DNA of 64,000 bases from Lumbricus rubellus (taxonomy: Eukaryota; Annelida; Clitellata; Crassiclitellata; Lumbricidae): the NCBI GenBank assembly GCA_945859605.1, contig OX243814.1:42476931-42540930 (forward strand). The letters run 5' to 3'. Every line of letters starts with the position of its first letter. Within the stretch, counting starts at the first letter, position 1. Shown one piece after another: positions 1 to 11,160 of this stretch. The translations under genes were made by a program, and so were the position numbers. The notes beneath the pieces are model-generated. The model was not told where the DNA came from, did not search any database, and saw only the letters and a list, made by a program, of their open reading frames with translations.

Positions 1-2434
1 TTGCCCGTGAGAGGCTACTCGAACTTTAATTGTCCACCACACAACACTTCGACCAGGGATTAGTCAGCGAATGAGTTCTAAAACAGTTGCAATTGCATAT
101 TTTGATTCTTCTTCTTCGCGTATGCTACTGCTCCAGGTCTTGTCGGAGCGTGGACCGGGATTCGGATGAATATTATTCGGTCAGCTGGCGGCATCCTTAG
201 TTTCCCCGAAGGTACTCACAGGGAGGGCGCGCCTGGATTGACCCAGGCTTCGTGAACGCGGATGCCATCCTCCCCCATATTTTGATTGAGTCATTGTGTA
301 TATTATATTATTACAATTTATTGTGAATGGTCGATGTGTATAATAATTTACTTAATTAATCTTTACAAGTTTACATATTAATATCGATTTGTACATTTCT
401 ACACTCTTGTACGGTTTACTGGTACTTTATATTTACAAGTTTACATAGGCCTATTAATATCGATTTGTACATTTCTGCACTCTTGTACGGTTTTCTTGTT
501 TTGCTTTTCATACTTTGATGCTCAGTGTTATAACTGTAGTCTATATCGAAATGGAAATGAAAATGGACGATCATGCTAGCTGAACGATGTTGTTCCTTTG
601 AGTTTACTCCTTGACACCTAAGAACCGTTGGATCAAAAGAACTTGAACTTGTGTGTTTTGGTCATCAATAAAGCTTATGAATTTAATCGAATGAATTGAA
701 AAAACTCACTTAGGTATTCTTGTGCTATTTCGCAGGTCTTCCCCTTGTCTCAACCTCATCTGCCTTCAGAAGAACAGGTTCATTAGATACGATCGGCTAA
801 GATTAGGCTAGCGTGAAATTGTGACTGTGGCAACAAACTTTTCCATACACATTCAGATACATACCCGATTACCCGTACATGCATACATGTACATACAAAA
901 AGCTTCCTATCCCCAATAGAATAACCAGACTGTCAATGTCCGTGTTCAACAGATAGCCAGCCTGTCTTGTTTGACAGTGTCCAGCGATATTTGCACACCA
1001 ATGCCAAAGCCTGGTTGAGCATAAATAATAATTTAGGCCTACTCCCAATCTCAGATCATACACAATGTGACATAAATAATAGAAGTATATATGTAGCGTC
1101 ACAATAGAAAGGCACACACAAGATTCCTCTGCTGGGGCGCATTTGTATCGAACCCAAATAGATCTACATCACGAAGCTTATTGCCCAGCTTCAAATCAGG
1201 AAACTCGTCAATCATTGCGCTTAGATGCCAGTGAAACTATGCATGCGCCGCGTTTCCATAGGCCTACATTATAACTTGAACCCAATCTGTCTTCTCGCGT
1301 CTCCAATCTTCATTCTAAACAGTTTTTCGTTATTAATGTGTCACGTATGCTCTGTTGCATTTAATTCTGTGCGGCAAGAACTTAACATGCCTTAAAAGAA
1401 AATTGGGCCTAACATTCTAAATTTAAGATGAGTTTAACGAAAATAATAGTGCCCGCAGGTTCTCTGTTCGCCAGCAGACTTGAACGGTGCCATATTAAGT
1501 GGTAGGCTTAGGCTATACAATGTGATCTAGAGTGCAGTTGATGACAATTCGTATATGCTGGGCAAAAACCCTAGAGGCCTAGTCTATAGCGACGAATCGG
1601 ACTACCACTGACGAGTCTTCAACTTCACTGTTCAGTGTTCAATGTTCGCGATTTAACTGGTGTAAAAGTGTAAGTCTTACTGCCATTTAGTATCACATAG
1701 GCTATCTCAAAAGCTCAGACACGAAGTCACAGGAGATCGTGGCTTTCCTAAAATAAATTAATGCTGATCATAGGCCTATATTTTTGAGCCAGATGTAAAA
1801 CCGTTCGTTGGCAGGATAGGTCTAATTATTATACTAACCCAATATAGGCTACAACTGTGACAAATTGTCCGGTCTTAGGCAGGACCTCTAGTTTTACTTT
1901 AAATTCCATTTCACACAACTTAGGCCTATTGTCTATTATAGTAGGCCTATCCGTGTTCGTCTAAAAACGATATTTACGCCTGACCTACTATTTTGCACTC
2001 TTGAATGTTTCTTTCTTCGAAATTCTCCAATGGTCTAAGTATTGTTTCTCCCTGTTTCATTCCTTAATAAGTCCACGACGCATTGTTTGCAATTCTAGCC
2101 AGTTTAATAATTTAAAAGTTCCTGTTTATCGTGGCCATCGGACAAATCTAAATGTTACAAATTATTGTTACTTGAATAGGCCTGTAACTAGAGCAAGTAA
2201 ATATACCCACGCTTTATTGCTAGACTTTGTCAGTATGCTTATTGAATCATTACCAGACATAAATCAATAGCCTATTTGAGATAGTTTCAACAAGTTTGTA
2301 ACTTTTTAATAGATGTTACCACGGATTTACAAAATAAAAGTCATATATTGACCTAATTCGCACTTAATAGGCGCGGCATTATAAATTCCGTTATCCCTAT
2401 AATAAATCGCCAGTCTTGACCAGTGGGTGTCGTT
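1..2434. other. No recognisable gene; tandem duplication near 360-495
   Basis: I see no coding sequence here that I can defend; the open frames are short and without known motifs. A 57-bp stretch at about 361-417 is repeated at about 431-493 with one substitution and a 6-bp insertion. An AATAAA lies at 667-672 and could be the polyadenylation signal of a plus-strand gene ending off the left edge, but nothing else supports this. TAGGCCTA-type palindromes are frequent (for example near 446, 1036, 1259, 1772, 1921 and 1942). Confidence 0.5.
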
Positions 2435-3670
2435 TCAATTATACAGGTTATCAATGGACATTTTCGACATGGGAAGGGCGTTATTCTTCGCGGTTCGTAC
2501 GACTATCCTATGCGATTGGACATTACGGGCAAATTTGTTGTAGGTTCTGAACCCGAACGTTCGTTTCAGTTCCGTTCTGAATTTCTGCCCGAGTAGACAG
2601 TAGACGTAGAAATTAACGGAATGATTTAGATACATCATCATGTAGCAGACGACGCGTACAAGCCCGGATACACGAACGCGCAGCAAGACAGTGACGTTGC
2701 TGTCGATGATAGAGTAGGGTAGACTGAGGACGAGCCAGAGGGTGGACAGAGTCAACAGGGTCATGGTGAGTCGCTGTTGGTGCCCGTGGCGCCGGAAGTT
2801 GTTCCTGGGACTAAGGGTGCTCATCACTGGGGGCGAGGTGCTTCGAACGATGACGACGATGATGACGATGTTGAAGGCGAAGACGAGTATTGACGGCAGG
2901 ACGGAGTAGACGAGCAGGTTGAACTTGGGAAAGACGTCGCAGATGAAGCTCTCGTATGAGTAGGACGCGCACGTCGGGGGACCCCCACCTCCCTCACGGT
3001 CATAGACGAGCTCAGACGCCCAGATGATGTTGACGTTGAAGAGCATCACAACGATGCCTGACACGAGCGTCGTGAGGTGTGGCCGCCGGACCAGCCAGAG
3101 GTTGGACGCGCGAAACGGGGTGTAGACGACGAGCAGTCGCTCGAATGTGACGACGACAACGATCCAAGCGGAGAAGTGTGTGCAGCTGTAGAAGGCGTAC
3201 TTGATCAAACGACATGCTGAGTCGGCGACGTGCAGGAGTTCGAATCCGGTTGCAACTCTCAGCCACGTCTTGAATCCACTGAGGTAGAGAACGGAAATGT
3301 CTGCGATCGCCAGAGCTGAAAGATACACCGATGAACAGTTCGTTCTCATCGCTTTCCTCTGAAGCACGACCAGAGACAGGATGTTGCCGACTGTACCGAT
3401 GAGGATTATCAGCGGAAGTACGTACTTGATCAGCTGCGTTCCTAGGAGCATCGTTGCGTCCAGTCTCGTGCCTGCACCACTTCCGTTTCCGTTCGATGAT
3501 GACGATGATGAAAGCCCTGACCCACCGGATGTGACGTTAATCCAGCGTGAGTCTCGCGTTGCCGTCGGATCAATATCGTAGACGCGTACGCCACCTAGCG
3601 TCTCATTCTCCAACAAGTCGCCAACATCAACGGAGCCGAACATTGCAGAAATCGTAATCGTAATCTCCAA
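2435..3670 (-). CDS. Rhodopsin-class (class A) GPCR, neuropeptide-receptor-like, single exon
   Basis: A 411-residue intronless seven-transmembrane receptor that would sit in the plasma membrane and couple an extracellular ligand, probably a peptide, to G proteins. The N terminus (1-75) is hydrophilic, Ser/Gly-rich and carries N-glycosylation sites (NETL, NVTS, NGS). TM1 contains the GN motif (about 95-96), TM2 the LSALAIAD motif with Asp124, TM3 ends in ERL (177-179) in place of DRY, and Cys153 with Cys234 in extracellular loop 2 can form the conserved disulphide. TM6 has a Trp-Leu-Val-Leu-Ser-Leu-Pro stretch (Pro318). TM7 has NHSVNFYVY, the form of NPxxY common in neuropeptide receptors, followed by an amphipathic helix 8 (GQKFRTELKR). 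Family assignment is firm; the ligand cannot be told. The first Met may not be the true start: Met10 is an alternative, because the upstream sequence resembles a short dispersed repeat. Confidence 0.88.
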   Translation of the reverse strand: MEITITISAMFGSVDVGDLLENETLGGVRVYDIDPTATRDSRWINVTSGGSGLSSSSSSNGNGSGAGTRLDATMLLGTQLIKYVLPLIILIGTVGNILSLVVLQRKAMRTNCSSVYLSALAIADISVLYLSGFKTWLRVATGFELLHVADSACRLIKYAFYSCTHFSAWIVVVVTFERLLVVYTPFRASNLWLVRRPHLTTLVSGIVVMLFNVNIIWASELVYDREGGGGPPTCASYSYESFICDVFPKFNLLVYSVLPSILVFAFNIVIIVVIVRSTSPPVMSTLSPRNNFRRHGHQQRLTMTLLTLSTLWLVLSLPYSIIDSNVTVLLRVRVSGLVRVVCYMMMYLNHSVNFYVYCLLGQKFRTELKRTFGFRTYNKFARNVQSHRIVVRTAKNNALPMSKMSIDNLYN

Positions 3671-4039
3671 ATTTCTAAAGCGCTACTTGAAAGCCAAGCG
3701 CGGGGCACCAGCTTATTCACGAGCTACTGATAGATACACTGCGAGAGATACGAGTATCTCTCATGCATATCTCTGATATACATGTAGATACTGATAAATT
3801 ACTTGTATTATTCCATCGTTATATCAAACTCAAAATTTCTAAAACCTAACTCGAAAGCTAACCGCTAAAGCTTATTCACGAATGCTGCGTCAAGTTGTAT
3901 AGCGCTTGCTCAGTAGAGATGTGTGTCCGTTTCCAATGCATCTTTAATCAGTCAATGCCGAAGTATTTGGAGCACGGCTGACACGAAGGTTCTTCCACGC
4001 AATGTATGAATCGATGGCACCAAAGAATGATTCAACAAA

Positions 4040-4132
4040 GCCATACAACAAACATTATTGACAAGTTAAACACTATTCACAAGTCAAACACTATTCACAA
4101 GTTAAACACTATTCACAAGTTAAACACTATTC
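4040..4132. repeat. 18-bp tandem repeat, about 5 copies
   Basis: The unit CACTATTCACAAGTTAAA and close variants are repeated head to tail. There are no spacers and no coding meaning that I can see. Confidence 0.8.
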
Positions 4133-4454
4133 ACGTGTTCATTCTTTCAAAGCAAACAGACAGAAATAAACGAATCACATTGCTGGCCGATTCTATTGTG
4201 CGGCGTACAGTTTTTCCGCGTAGTGCTTCTGCAGAAAACGCGCTGCTCTGTTTTGCGGCTGCAGGTGTCGTAACGATCGCATTTAACGCTCCAGAAATCA
4301 TCCGCGAAACGTCAAACGACGGACGACGATTAGACGCAGAACGACAATGGACGACTGACTGACGACGGCGTGCGGTCGAGCCTGGACATTGGCGGCCGCA
4401 GGGTCGAAGGAGCATGCAGGACTCTGAATGACTGCGTGCAGGTGGTTACACGGA

Positions 4455-5195
4455 AGAAGGGATAAATGGATGGGTGGATGGATGGGTGGATGGGTGGATG
4501 GAAGGATGGATGGGGTTGGGTGGGTGGGTGGATGGGTGTGATTGGTGGGGTGGATGAATGGGGTTGGGTGGGTGGGTGGATGGGTGTGATTGGTGGGGTG
4601 GATGAATGGGGTTGGGTGGGTGGGTGGATGGGTGTGATTGGTGGGGTGGATGAATGGGGTTGGGTGGGTGGGTGGATGGGTGTGATTGGTGGGGTGGATG
4701 AATGGGGTTGGTTGGGTGGGTGGGTGGATGGGTGTGAATGGTGGGGTGGATGAATGGGGTTGGGTGGGTGGGTGGATGGGTGTGATTGGTGGGGTGGATG
4801 AATGGGGTTGGGTGGGTGGGTGGATGGGTGTGATTGGTGGGGTGGATGAATGGGGTTGGGTGGGTGGGTGGATGGGTGTGATTGGTGGGGTGGATGAATG
4901 GGGTTGGGTGGGTGGGTGGATGGGTGTGATTGGTGGGGTGGGTGGCTGGAAGGATGGATTGGGCGGGTTCATGGGTGGATGGGTGGGTGGTGGTAGGGTG
5001 GATAAATGGATGGATGGGGTGGGGAGGGTGGGGTGGATAGAAGGATAAATGGGATGGTGTGTGTGGACTGATGGATGGATGGATGGATGTATGGATGGAT
5101 GGATGGAGGGATGGGGTGGGAGGGATGGATGGACAGATAGATGAATGGGGTGGGGTGAACTGATGGATGGATGGATGGATTTATGTGTAGATGGA
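4455..5195. repeat. 48-bp minisatellite flanked by (GGAT)n
   Basis: Between about 4510 and 4945 a 48-bp G/T-rich unit is repeated about nine times, with flanking GGAT/GGGT repeats on both sides. Because 48 is a multiple of three and the strands are strongly asymmetric, long frames stay open on both strands; they are artefacts of the repeat, not genes. Confidence 0.92.
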
Positions 5196-5570
5196 TGGCG
5201 TCTAATGGATGAGCGTCTTGGGAGGGGTACGTGACGTTGTAACCACTGCTTCAACTAGAGTGCGAATAGTTGTGCAACAGAATCCCGTCATAACAGACCT
5301 TTACAGATCTACAGACGATTCTCTGAACATGGAATGGACTTACATTGTATAGCCTACGTCGTCGTTCACGTTAAAACACACTCAGGTTCACTTACACATA
5401 GGAACAATTGCACAGTAGTGCATAATTATGCACGTGTAGCCTATAATTGTTGAGCTTACATCCACAATAGTTAAATAAATAAATACATACAATTATTATG
5501 TAGTTATAATTATATATAATATAATATATGTAGTTTAAATTATATAAATATAATAATTATAATATTATGT

Positions 5571-5870
5571 GAACGGTATTCTAGCAGTTAGCGTGCTGGA
5601 CTATCAACCGAAAGGTTGGCGAGGGGGTCAAATGCTATCAGGGCAGAAATTTCTGTCAACATTTCTGCTCTACGTGTGCCCCTCCCCCTTAGCCAACTCA
5701 TCTATGATGAGTACACTAACCGTACACTGTCAGTGGGAAGATTAGACGGTGAGGAAGAGGACTGGCCACCTGCCCTCATATGCTGAGGCTAAGAAAATGA
5801 AGTCGCTAACACTTCGTACACCCATGGCTGCCTCATGGCTGAATAGTTAAAGAGACCGCTCTTCATTTTC
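5571..5870 (+). mobile_element. tRNA-derived SINE
   Basis: The head (about 5571-5645) is tRNA-like: an A-box-like TAGCAGTTAGCGTGC, an anticodon-arm-like GGACTATCAACCGAAAGG, and a decayed B box (GGGGTCAAATG, where GGTTCGAATCC is expected). It is followed by about 220 bp of non-tRNA body ending in a CTTCATTTTCTTCTTC stretch that runs into (ATCA)n. A real tRNA gene is excluded by the broken B box and T arm. Confidence 0.6.
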
Positions 5871-5872
5871 TT

Positions 5873-6015
5873 CTTCAATCAATCAATCAATCAATCAAAT
5901 CTGTTTATTTTGCAACCAGTATACATGAAAGGTTCACACATCGTTCACATTGGCTACAAAAAAGGGAGGCCCTAAAGGGATTTTAAAAATCCCGCTGTCT
6001 AGGGACACCAACTAT
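5873..6015 (-). mobile_element. LINE 3'-UTR tail fragment
   Basis: Read on the minus strand it has a GGTGTCCCTAG block, a hairpin GGGATTTTTAAAATCCC, a CCCTTTAGGG block, an AATAAA-like sequence and a terminal (TGAT)n. The same layout occurs at 41480-41612, 49915-50065, 54757-54925, and in the 3'-UTR of the LINE at 29461-30899. Confidence 0.6.
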
Positions 6016-6224
6016 TAATGACTTGACAATGCAAGGTGGCCATGACGAAATCTTTGCAAAATCAACACAGTGACTGACAAAAAAAGATAAAGCAACTTAT
6101 ACTAGAGAATGGAAGAAAAAAACAAAACACAAAAACAGGAAACTGAAAACCTCAACACTGCTGAGACACAAACAATAATGAAAAAGAACAAAAAAACTTA
6201 ACTATAGGCTACTGAACTGTACTT

Positions 6225-6547
6225 CTTCTTCATCATCTTTTTCTTCATCATCATCTTCTTCATATTCTTCTTCTTCATCATCTTCTTCTCTATCATCTTC
6301 TTATTCATCATTTTCTTCTTCATATTCTTCTTCATCCTCTTCTCCATCATCTTTTTTCTTCTTCATCATCTTTTCATATTCTTCATCATCATTTTCTTCA
6401 TCATCATCTTCTTCATCATCATCTTATTCTTTTTCATCTTCTTCCTCTTCATCATCTTCTTTATCATCTTCTTTATTATCATCTTCTTCTTCATATATTC
6501 TTATTCTTGATCATCATTATCATCATCATCATCATCATCATCATCAT

Positions 6548-6613
<66 letters not shown>

Positions 6614-6720
6614 CTTCTTCATATGCTTATTATTCTACGTGCTATATATTATCATGCATATTATATTATATATTATATATTATATATTATATATTATATA
6701 TTATATATATTTATTATAGG
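6225..6720. repeat. (TCT/TCA)n triplet repeat running into (TA)n
   Basis: About 390 bp of CTT/CAT triplets, with a nearly pure (CAT)n run at about 6510-6612, followed by ATATT-rich repeats to about 6715. Long Ile- or Ser-rich open frames here are repeat artefacts. Confidence 0.95.
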
Positions 6721-7216
6721 CCTATATATTATATATTATAGATCTATACTTCGTCTTACTATAAAAGCAATCTTCAAGACTTTCGCCCGAGAGTATACCT
6801 GATGAACAGGATCGCGGACTTAGCTCTAGAATGAAAAATTAATTATTAAAAATGGATATTGAATGGTAATAACAATAATACCCTGGTCGCTTTCATGGGT
6901 ACTTTGGCTTATACCCTGCAGAGGAAGACGAGACTTGACCCACCAGACGCCCGTAAATAATAATCTCCAAGACCCTGGGGAATGAGGTAATTCAGGAATA
7001 AAATAGCAATAAAAAAATAATAATTGGAAGAGCGGTTTAATTTTCGTAATATCCTCTCGCACGCCGTCTCAGCTTACACCGACATTGTGCAGTTACATAC
7101 AGTAGACCTACTAACTATAATAATTATGAGTTGATTAGGGTTCGGAGATGGACATAGCCATTGCACTAGATTTGATAAACCTGGTGTTATTCCAGTAGGC
7201 TTTAGCCGATAAATAC

Positions 7217-7323
7217 GGAAGTCCATGGGTGACATGCGATAGTTTTTTTATCTAGTGCGCACTAGATACTATCTAGTTCCCACTAGATAAATAAAAACAA
7301 TCGCATGTCACCTATGGGCTTCC
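7217..7323. repeat. 107-bp near-perfect foldback (MITE-like hairpin)
   Basis: The 24-bp outer arms (7217-7240 and 7300-7323) pair with two mismatches, and pairing continues inward through T-rich/A-rich arms. The centre holds ATCTAGTGCGCACTAGAT, a perfect 18-bp palindrome, and a second ATCTAGT/ACTAGAT pair. I see no clear target-site duplication. Confidence 0.7.
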
Positions 7324-7710
7324 CTAGATAAATGAAAACGAATAGGCGAAAGTTTTAAGGGAAACGAAATGAACCAAACAATTTATAATTAATTTAGGCC
7401 TACTCTATAATATATTATATTATATAATAGACAACTCATCAATCGCTGAAGACGATTCTCTAACAAACACAATCCGTTGAAAGCAGACGAAGTGGAAGAG
7501 GTTCAAGGAAAAGAGGAAGCAATGAAACTAACTTATAGATTAGGAATCGCAAGGACATGTTACATTTCTATTTAAACGTAATTACGATGATGCTGTAAGC
7601 ATTACTTAAAGTGTGGCTGGACGGTCATGAACGGCGTCCATGCATTTATTTCGCCAGCACAGACTGGAAAGTTAAGGAACGTCCAGGCACTTCTTTCTTG
7701 CACACTTTAA

Positions 7711-8694
7711 CCCTCAGGCTACCAAGTTTTTTCTAACACTGACTACCAAGAGGGGGTGGTTACCACCCCCTGGATTTTGGGTTTGGTTTGAGATATCATA
7801 ACTTGTAATACACCAATGGATTCAGCATTCATTTCTGCACAAAATGGTATATTTATTATTTAGGTTTAAAATATATGAAAGCACCCGGAAGTCATGAATT
7901 TTTTTACCGTAGGCACCCGTCGATTCCACAAAATGTATACGGTACTTTCGCATAAGTAAAATATTAGATCCTGCGTGTTTTTAACATAATTATATTTAAT
8001 TAAAAATAGTTTACATATAATAAAGTCCAATACTCAACTATAAAAACTAGTAATAAGTTAGTTTTAATTACAATAACAAGAAAAAAACATGTATTAGCCG
8101 CTGAAAAACGTTTACGCAGACTTATCGGTTTGCGTTGTAAAAAAACCCCGACATTTTCACACATTTTAATTTATTTTGAGCACTTCCGGTTATCAAATGT
8201 CAAATTAATTGGTACAAAATATAGCCCTAAATGCCCTCTATAGAAAAACATAATTTATTTCTCTTAAAAAATAAATTATGAATAATTTTTAATAGGAAAA
8301 ACATGAAAATTTTATGAAAATAAAACACCTTTATTTATTTTTTAATTTATTTTGAGCACTTCCGGTTGTCCAAAGACAACTCACTGAGCATGGAAATGTA
8401 GCCCCGCATTCCCTCTACAGAATGGTGTAATTTGTGTCTCTTCATGTCAAAGGACGGATAAGATACAGCCGATAATCTAAGAGGGGTGGTATCCGCCCCC
8501 CTGGTGCCTCGGGTATATCGGGTTTAACTTTTGAATGGTATGGTATATCATCACACATTTTAGTTCAAAATGTGTGCAAATGAATCCTCTACAGCTACCT
8601 AAAACGTCAAAAAAAATTTCCAAACGAAAAAAGTTTGATTTGGGAAAAACCTAGGGGGGGGTGGATACCACCCCCCCCTCTGGTAGCCCGAGGG
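7711..8694. mobile_element. Non-autonomous piggyBac-like element with TTAA targets
   Basis: TTAA at 7707-7710 and 8695-8698 flank termini CCCTCAGGCTACCA (left) and TGGTAGCCCGAGGG (right), a 14-bp inverted repeat with one mismatch. TTAA targets with CCC...GGG ends are typical of piggyBac. Directly inside both ends are G-run/C-run hairpins (around 7752-7772 and 8652-8680), with a third around 8480-8503. No transposase frame is seen. Confidence 0.8.
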
Positions 8695-9077
8695 TTAAGC
8701 ACCGGCTGTCAGATTAAATGCGCGTTAGGATGACGCCAATACTTCGATCATTTCCTTCATACAATGCAATTCAGTTTTAGACGATTTTTACCTGTGACGA
8801 TCTAAATAACCTAATATGCTTGACGGTTGCATCTATGTATCCGAAATCACATTTCCATTTCTGCGAAATCACATTTCCATTTCAGCGAAATCACATTTTA
8901 TGGTGTAAATTGATGCTTTATTCCATCGTCAATTACCGTCTGCTTCAAGTCACGTGGTTTATTACGTCATTCGTCGTTGCGTGGTCAAGGCTTCCGGTCG
9001 AGTTCCTGTTGCTATAAATGATCGTTGGTCTAATGGCACGCAATTGCATGGCATCAGTTTCCTTATAGACGCGTTTT

Positions 9078-9106
9078 CTCCTTGTGAGCGCTGTGCTCAC
9101 AAGGAG
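9078..9106. repeat. Perfect 12-bp stem, 5-nt loop hairpin
   Basis: CTCCTTGTGAGC (9078-9089) and GCTCACAAGGAG (9095-9106) are exact reverse complements around GCTGT. The role is unknown; the stem is too short for a microRNA precursor. Confidence 0.7.
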
Positions 9107-9332
9107 TCCAATGTAATGTCTGCCAGGAGGAGATACTTCCGTGACTGAATGCTTATTGACGCACGTGCAATGTGCATGGTCGGGTAAAAGAGACTTGGCA
9201 CTTCCGCAAGGAACGGCGCTGTGAGCCTTGCACTTCTCAGTGTGAACAGTGGCTCTATTATAGATATTGTTCGCTTGCCTGACCTTATGCATGGTTTCGG
9301 TAAGCCGCTCAGCCGTATTTTAGCAGTCCTAG

Positions 9333-9972
9333 CAGGGCATTTTTTAACGTGCAGTTGTAGGCCCTACACAAAATGTGCAGTTCTAAATGTATTTGTGCAA
9401 TTGTAGAGGTACTTCTGAACACTGAACAGTTAAAACCATAGATGTAAAAACGATGGAAACAAAAAAACGGTAAAAACGTGTTTTTTTGGAAAAAATAAAA
9501 ACGGAAAAAAACGATAAAAAACGGAAACGGAAAATAATTTGACTTTGCTACATCTAAAACCGCATTTAAACCTTGAAAATCTTGATTAGGAACCTACTAC
9601 ACGCAGGCTGTCTCTTAAATGATGATGTTAAACGATGAAATAATGACTTTAGTTAGCTGAATTCTTAAGAGTTGGCGGAAAACATAAGGAATATCATAAA
9701 AAATTAAAACTAATTAAAATAATAACAGAAAGTAAATGAATAAATAAAGTTTAAAAAATTTTTAAAAACCGATAAAAAACGATGGAAAAAATAAAAAAAA
9801 TAAAAAACGGCGTTTTTTGGAAGAGAAAAAAAAACGGGAAAAACCTTTTTTACAACTATGGTTAAAACTAGCAAAAGGTTTATTGTCGTGCGATTAGAAT
9901 TAATTTACCATGGAGGATGGGAAAGGAAAGAAGGGGTTGTGCAGTTCTAAAAAATCCTTTAAAACAACCCTG
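9333..9972. mobile_element. hAT-type MITE (family A, copy 1), interrupted by a second MITE
   Basis: Termini CAGGGC...CCCTG; flanks AGTCCTAG (9325-9332) and AGTCCTAC (9973-9980) match at 7 of 8 positions, an 8-bp target duplication as made by hAT transposases. The outer parts (9333-9436 and 9869-9972) align with the copies at 11640, 15155 and 22258. The middle is a separate nested element at 9437-9860. No coding capacity. Confidence 0.8.
9437..9860. mobile_element. Nested MITE inserted into the family A MITE, 8-bp TSD
   Basis: The direct repeat GTTAAAAC (9429-9436 and 9861-9868) is perfect and flanks termini CATAGATGTAAAAA and TTTTTTACAACTATG. The interior next to both ends is made of AAAACGG/AAAAACGAT repeats. 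The 8-bp duplication suggests hAT-type mobilisation. No coding frame. Confidence 0.8.
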
Positions 9973-10534
9973 AGTCCTACCACTCTTACAGACAGAAAAT
10001 AATTATTACCTAAATACTATAATAATATTATTCTGACCTCCACACCGTTCTTCTACAACCACATCGTTTCCGAAACGAAGGAAGAGCTATGGACTAAAGA
10101 ATCTCAAACCGACAGACGATTCCAGCTGTAGAGAAGTCTATGTACAAGCAAATTTCTACAGGTGTCCCTGAACCCGTAAAAAGTCGCTAAAATATTAAAT
10201 AATGGCCCAACATCAGTGAGCGTTAGATGTTAAAAATGATGGGCGACAGTAGGTCTGCTGGACATTTATTTCGTGGCAATGACCGTATGAATCCAGATAT
10301 GTGCTCTGTGATAAAAAAATAAATAAAAATGAGTCAGTCGTAATGATTGAGAAGACACCTGCGTGCCAACGAGTAATTGCATACCTGCGTGCTAATTATG
10401 CTTACAGGTAGACGCTGATTGTTGCATGATTCTAGATTAATTCTACTCTGATGGATTTCTGACTGTTGGATTTCCGGAATCCGCCAGGAAGAGATTCGTC
10501 AGATAAGATTGATCTTTGCAGACGAGGCAGGGAC

Positions 10535-10818
10535 GGAGGGAGAGAGGGAGGGAGGGAGGGAGGGACGGACGGACGGACGGACGGACGGACGGAGACAGAG
10601 ACTTTGGGTCGGTCGTTTTCTGGTTATGCGAGAACATTTCTCTTTTTCCTGCAAGGTTGTCCGCATTTGCCTAAGTATTTATAAGGAAGGTCGTCAGACA
10701 GACACTTGGCCAGACCAGACAGACAATTGGCCAGACCAGACAGACAATTGGCCAGACCAGACAGACAATTGGCCAGACCAGACAGACAATTGGCCAGACC
10801 AGACAGACACTTGGCCAA
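10535..10818. repeat. (GGGA)n(CGGA)n and a 21-bp minisatellite
   Basis: GGGA/CGGA tetramers run from about 10538 to 10593. From about 10695 to 10818 the 21-bp unit GACAGACAATTGGCCAGACC (plus A) is repeated about five times. Open frames with WPDQTDN repeats come from this array. Confidence 0.9.
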
Positions 10819-10955
10819 GTCAGATTAAAAGAGATAGATCATCGATTTGGTTCTAATGCAAATCGGTTGTCGACTTGTGCTTAATGCATTGCAGAGCGCA
10901 AAATAGAATATTTTTCTAATTGCAAAAGCATGTTAGCAAATACATAGACAGATCA

Positions 10956-11160
10956 TCACAGAGAGAGAAAGAGAGTCAAATAAAGCACAGGCAGACAGAG
11001 ACAAAGACAGAAACAGAGAGACAGAGGAAGACTGATAGACTGAGAAAGAGAGAGAGAGATTGACAGAGATGCAGACAGACAGAGGCGGACAGAGGCAGAC
11101 AGAGACAGAGAGAGAGAGTCAGAGACAGACAGACAGAGAACACAGACAGATACACAAACA
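10956..11160. repeat. GA/GACA-rich simple repeat
   Basis: Imperfect AGAG/AGAC repeats on the plus strand. Long Leu/Ser frames on the minus strand are artefacts of the repeat. Confidence 0.9.

Noticed and set aside
1..672. Possible 3' end of a plus-strand gene (short frame at the left edge, AATAAA at 667)
   Set aside because: The frame is only 20 codons before a stop and has no recognisable motif.
4298..5254. Long open frame (318 codons, THPTP/HPTNHTH repeats) on the minus strand
   Set aside because: It is the translation of a 48-bp minisatellite; frames are open on both strands because the period is a multiple of three.
5571..5645. tRNA gene
   Set aside because: The B box and T arm are broken and the sequence runs into a SINE body. 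The tRNA-like head at about 36060-36150 is rejected for the same reason.
10695..10818. CRISPR-like regular repeats
   Set aside because: The 21-bp units are contiguous without unique spacers, and this is an animal genome; it is a minisatellite. The same applies to 4040-4132 and 33037-33097.
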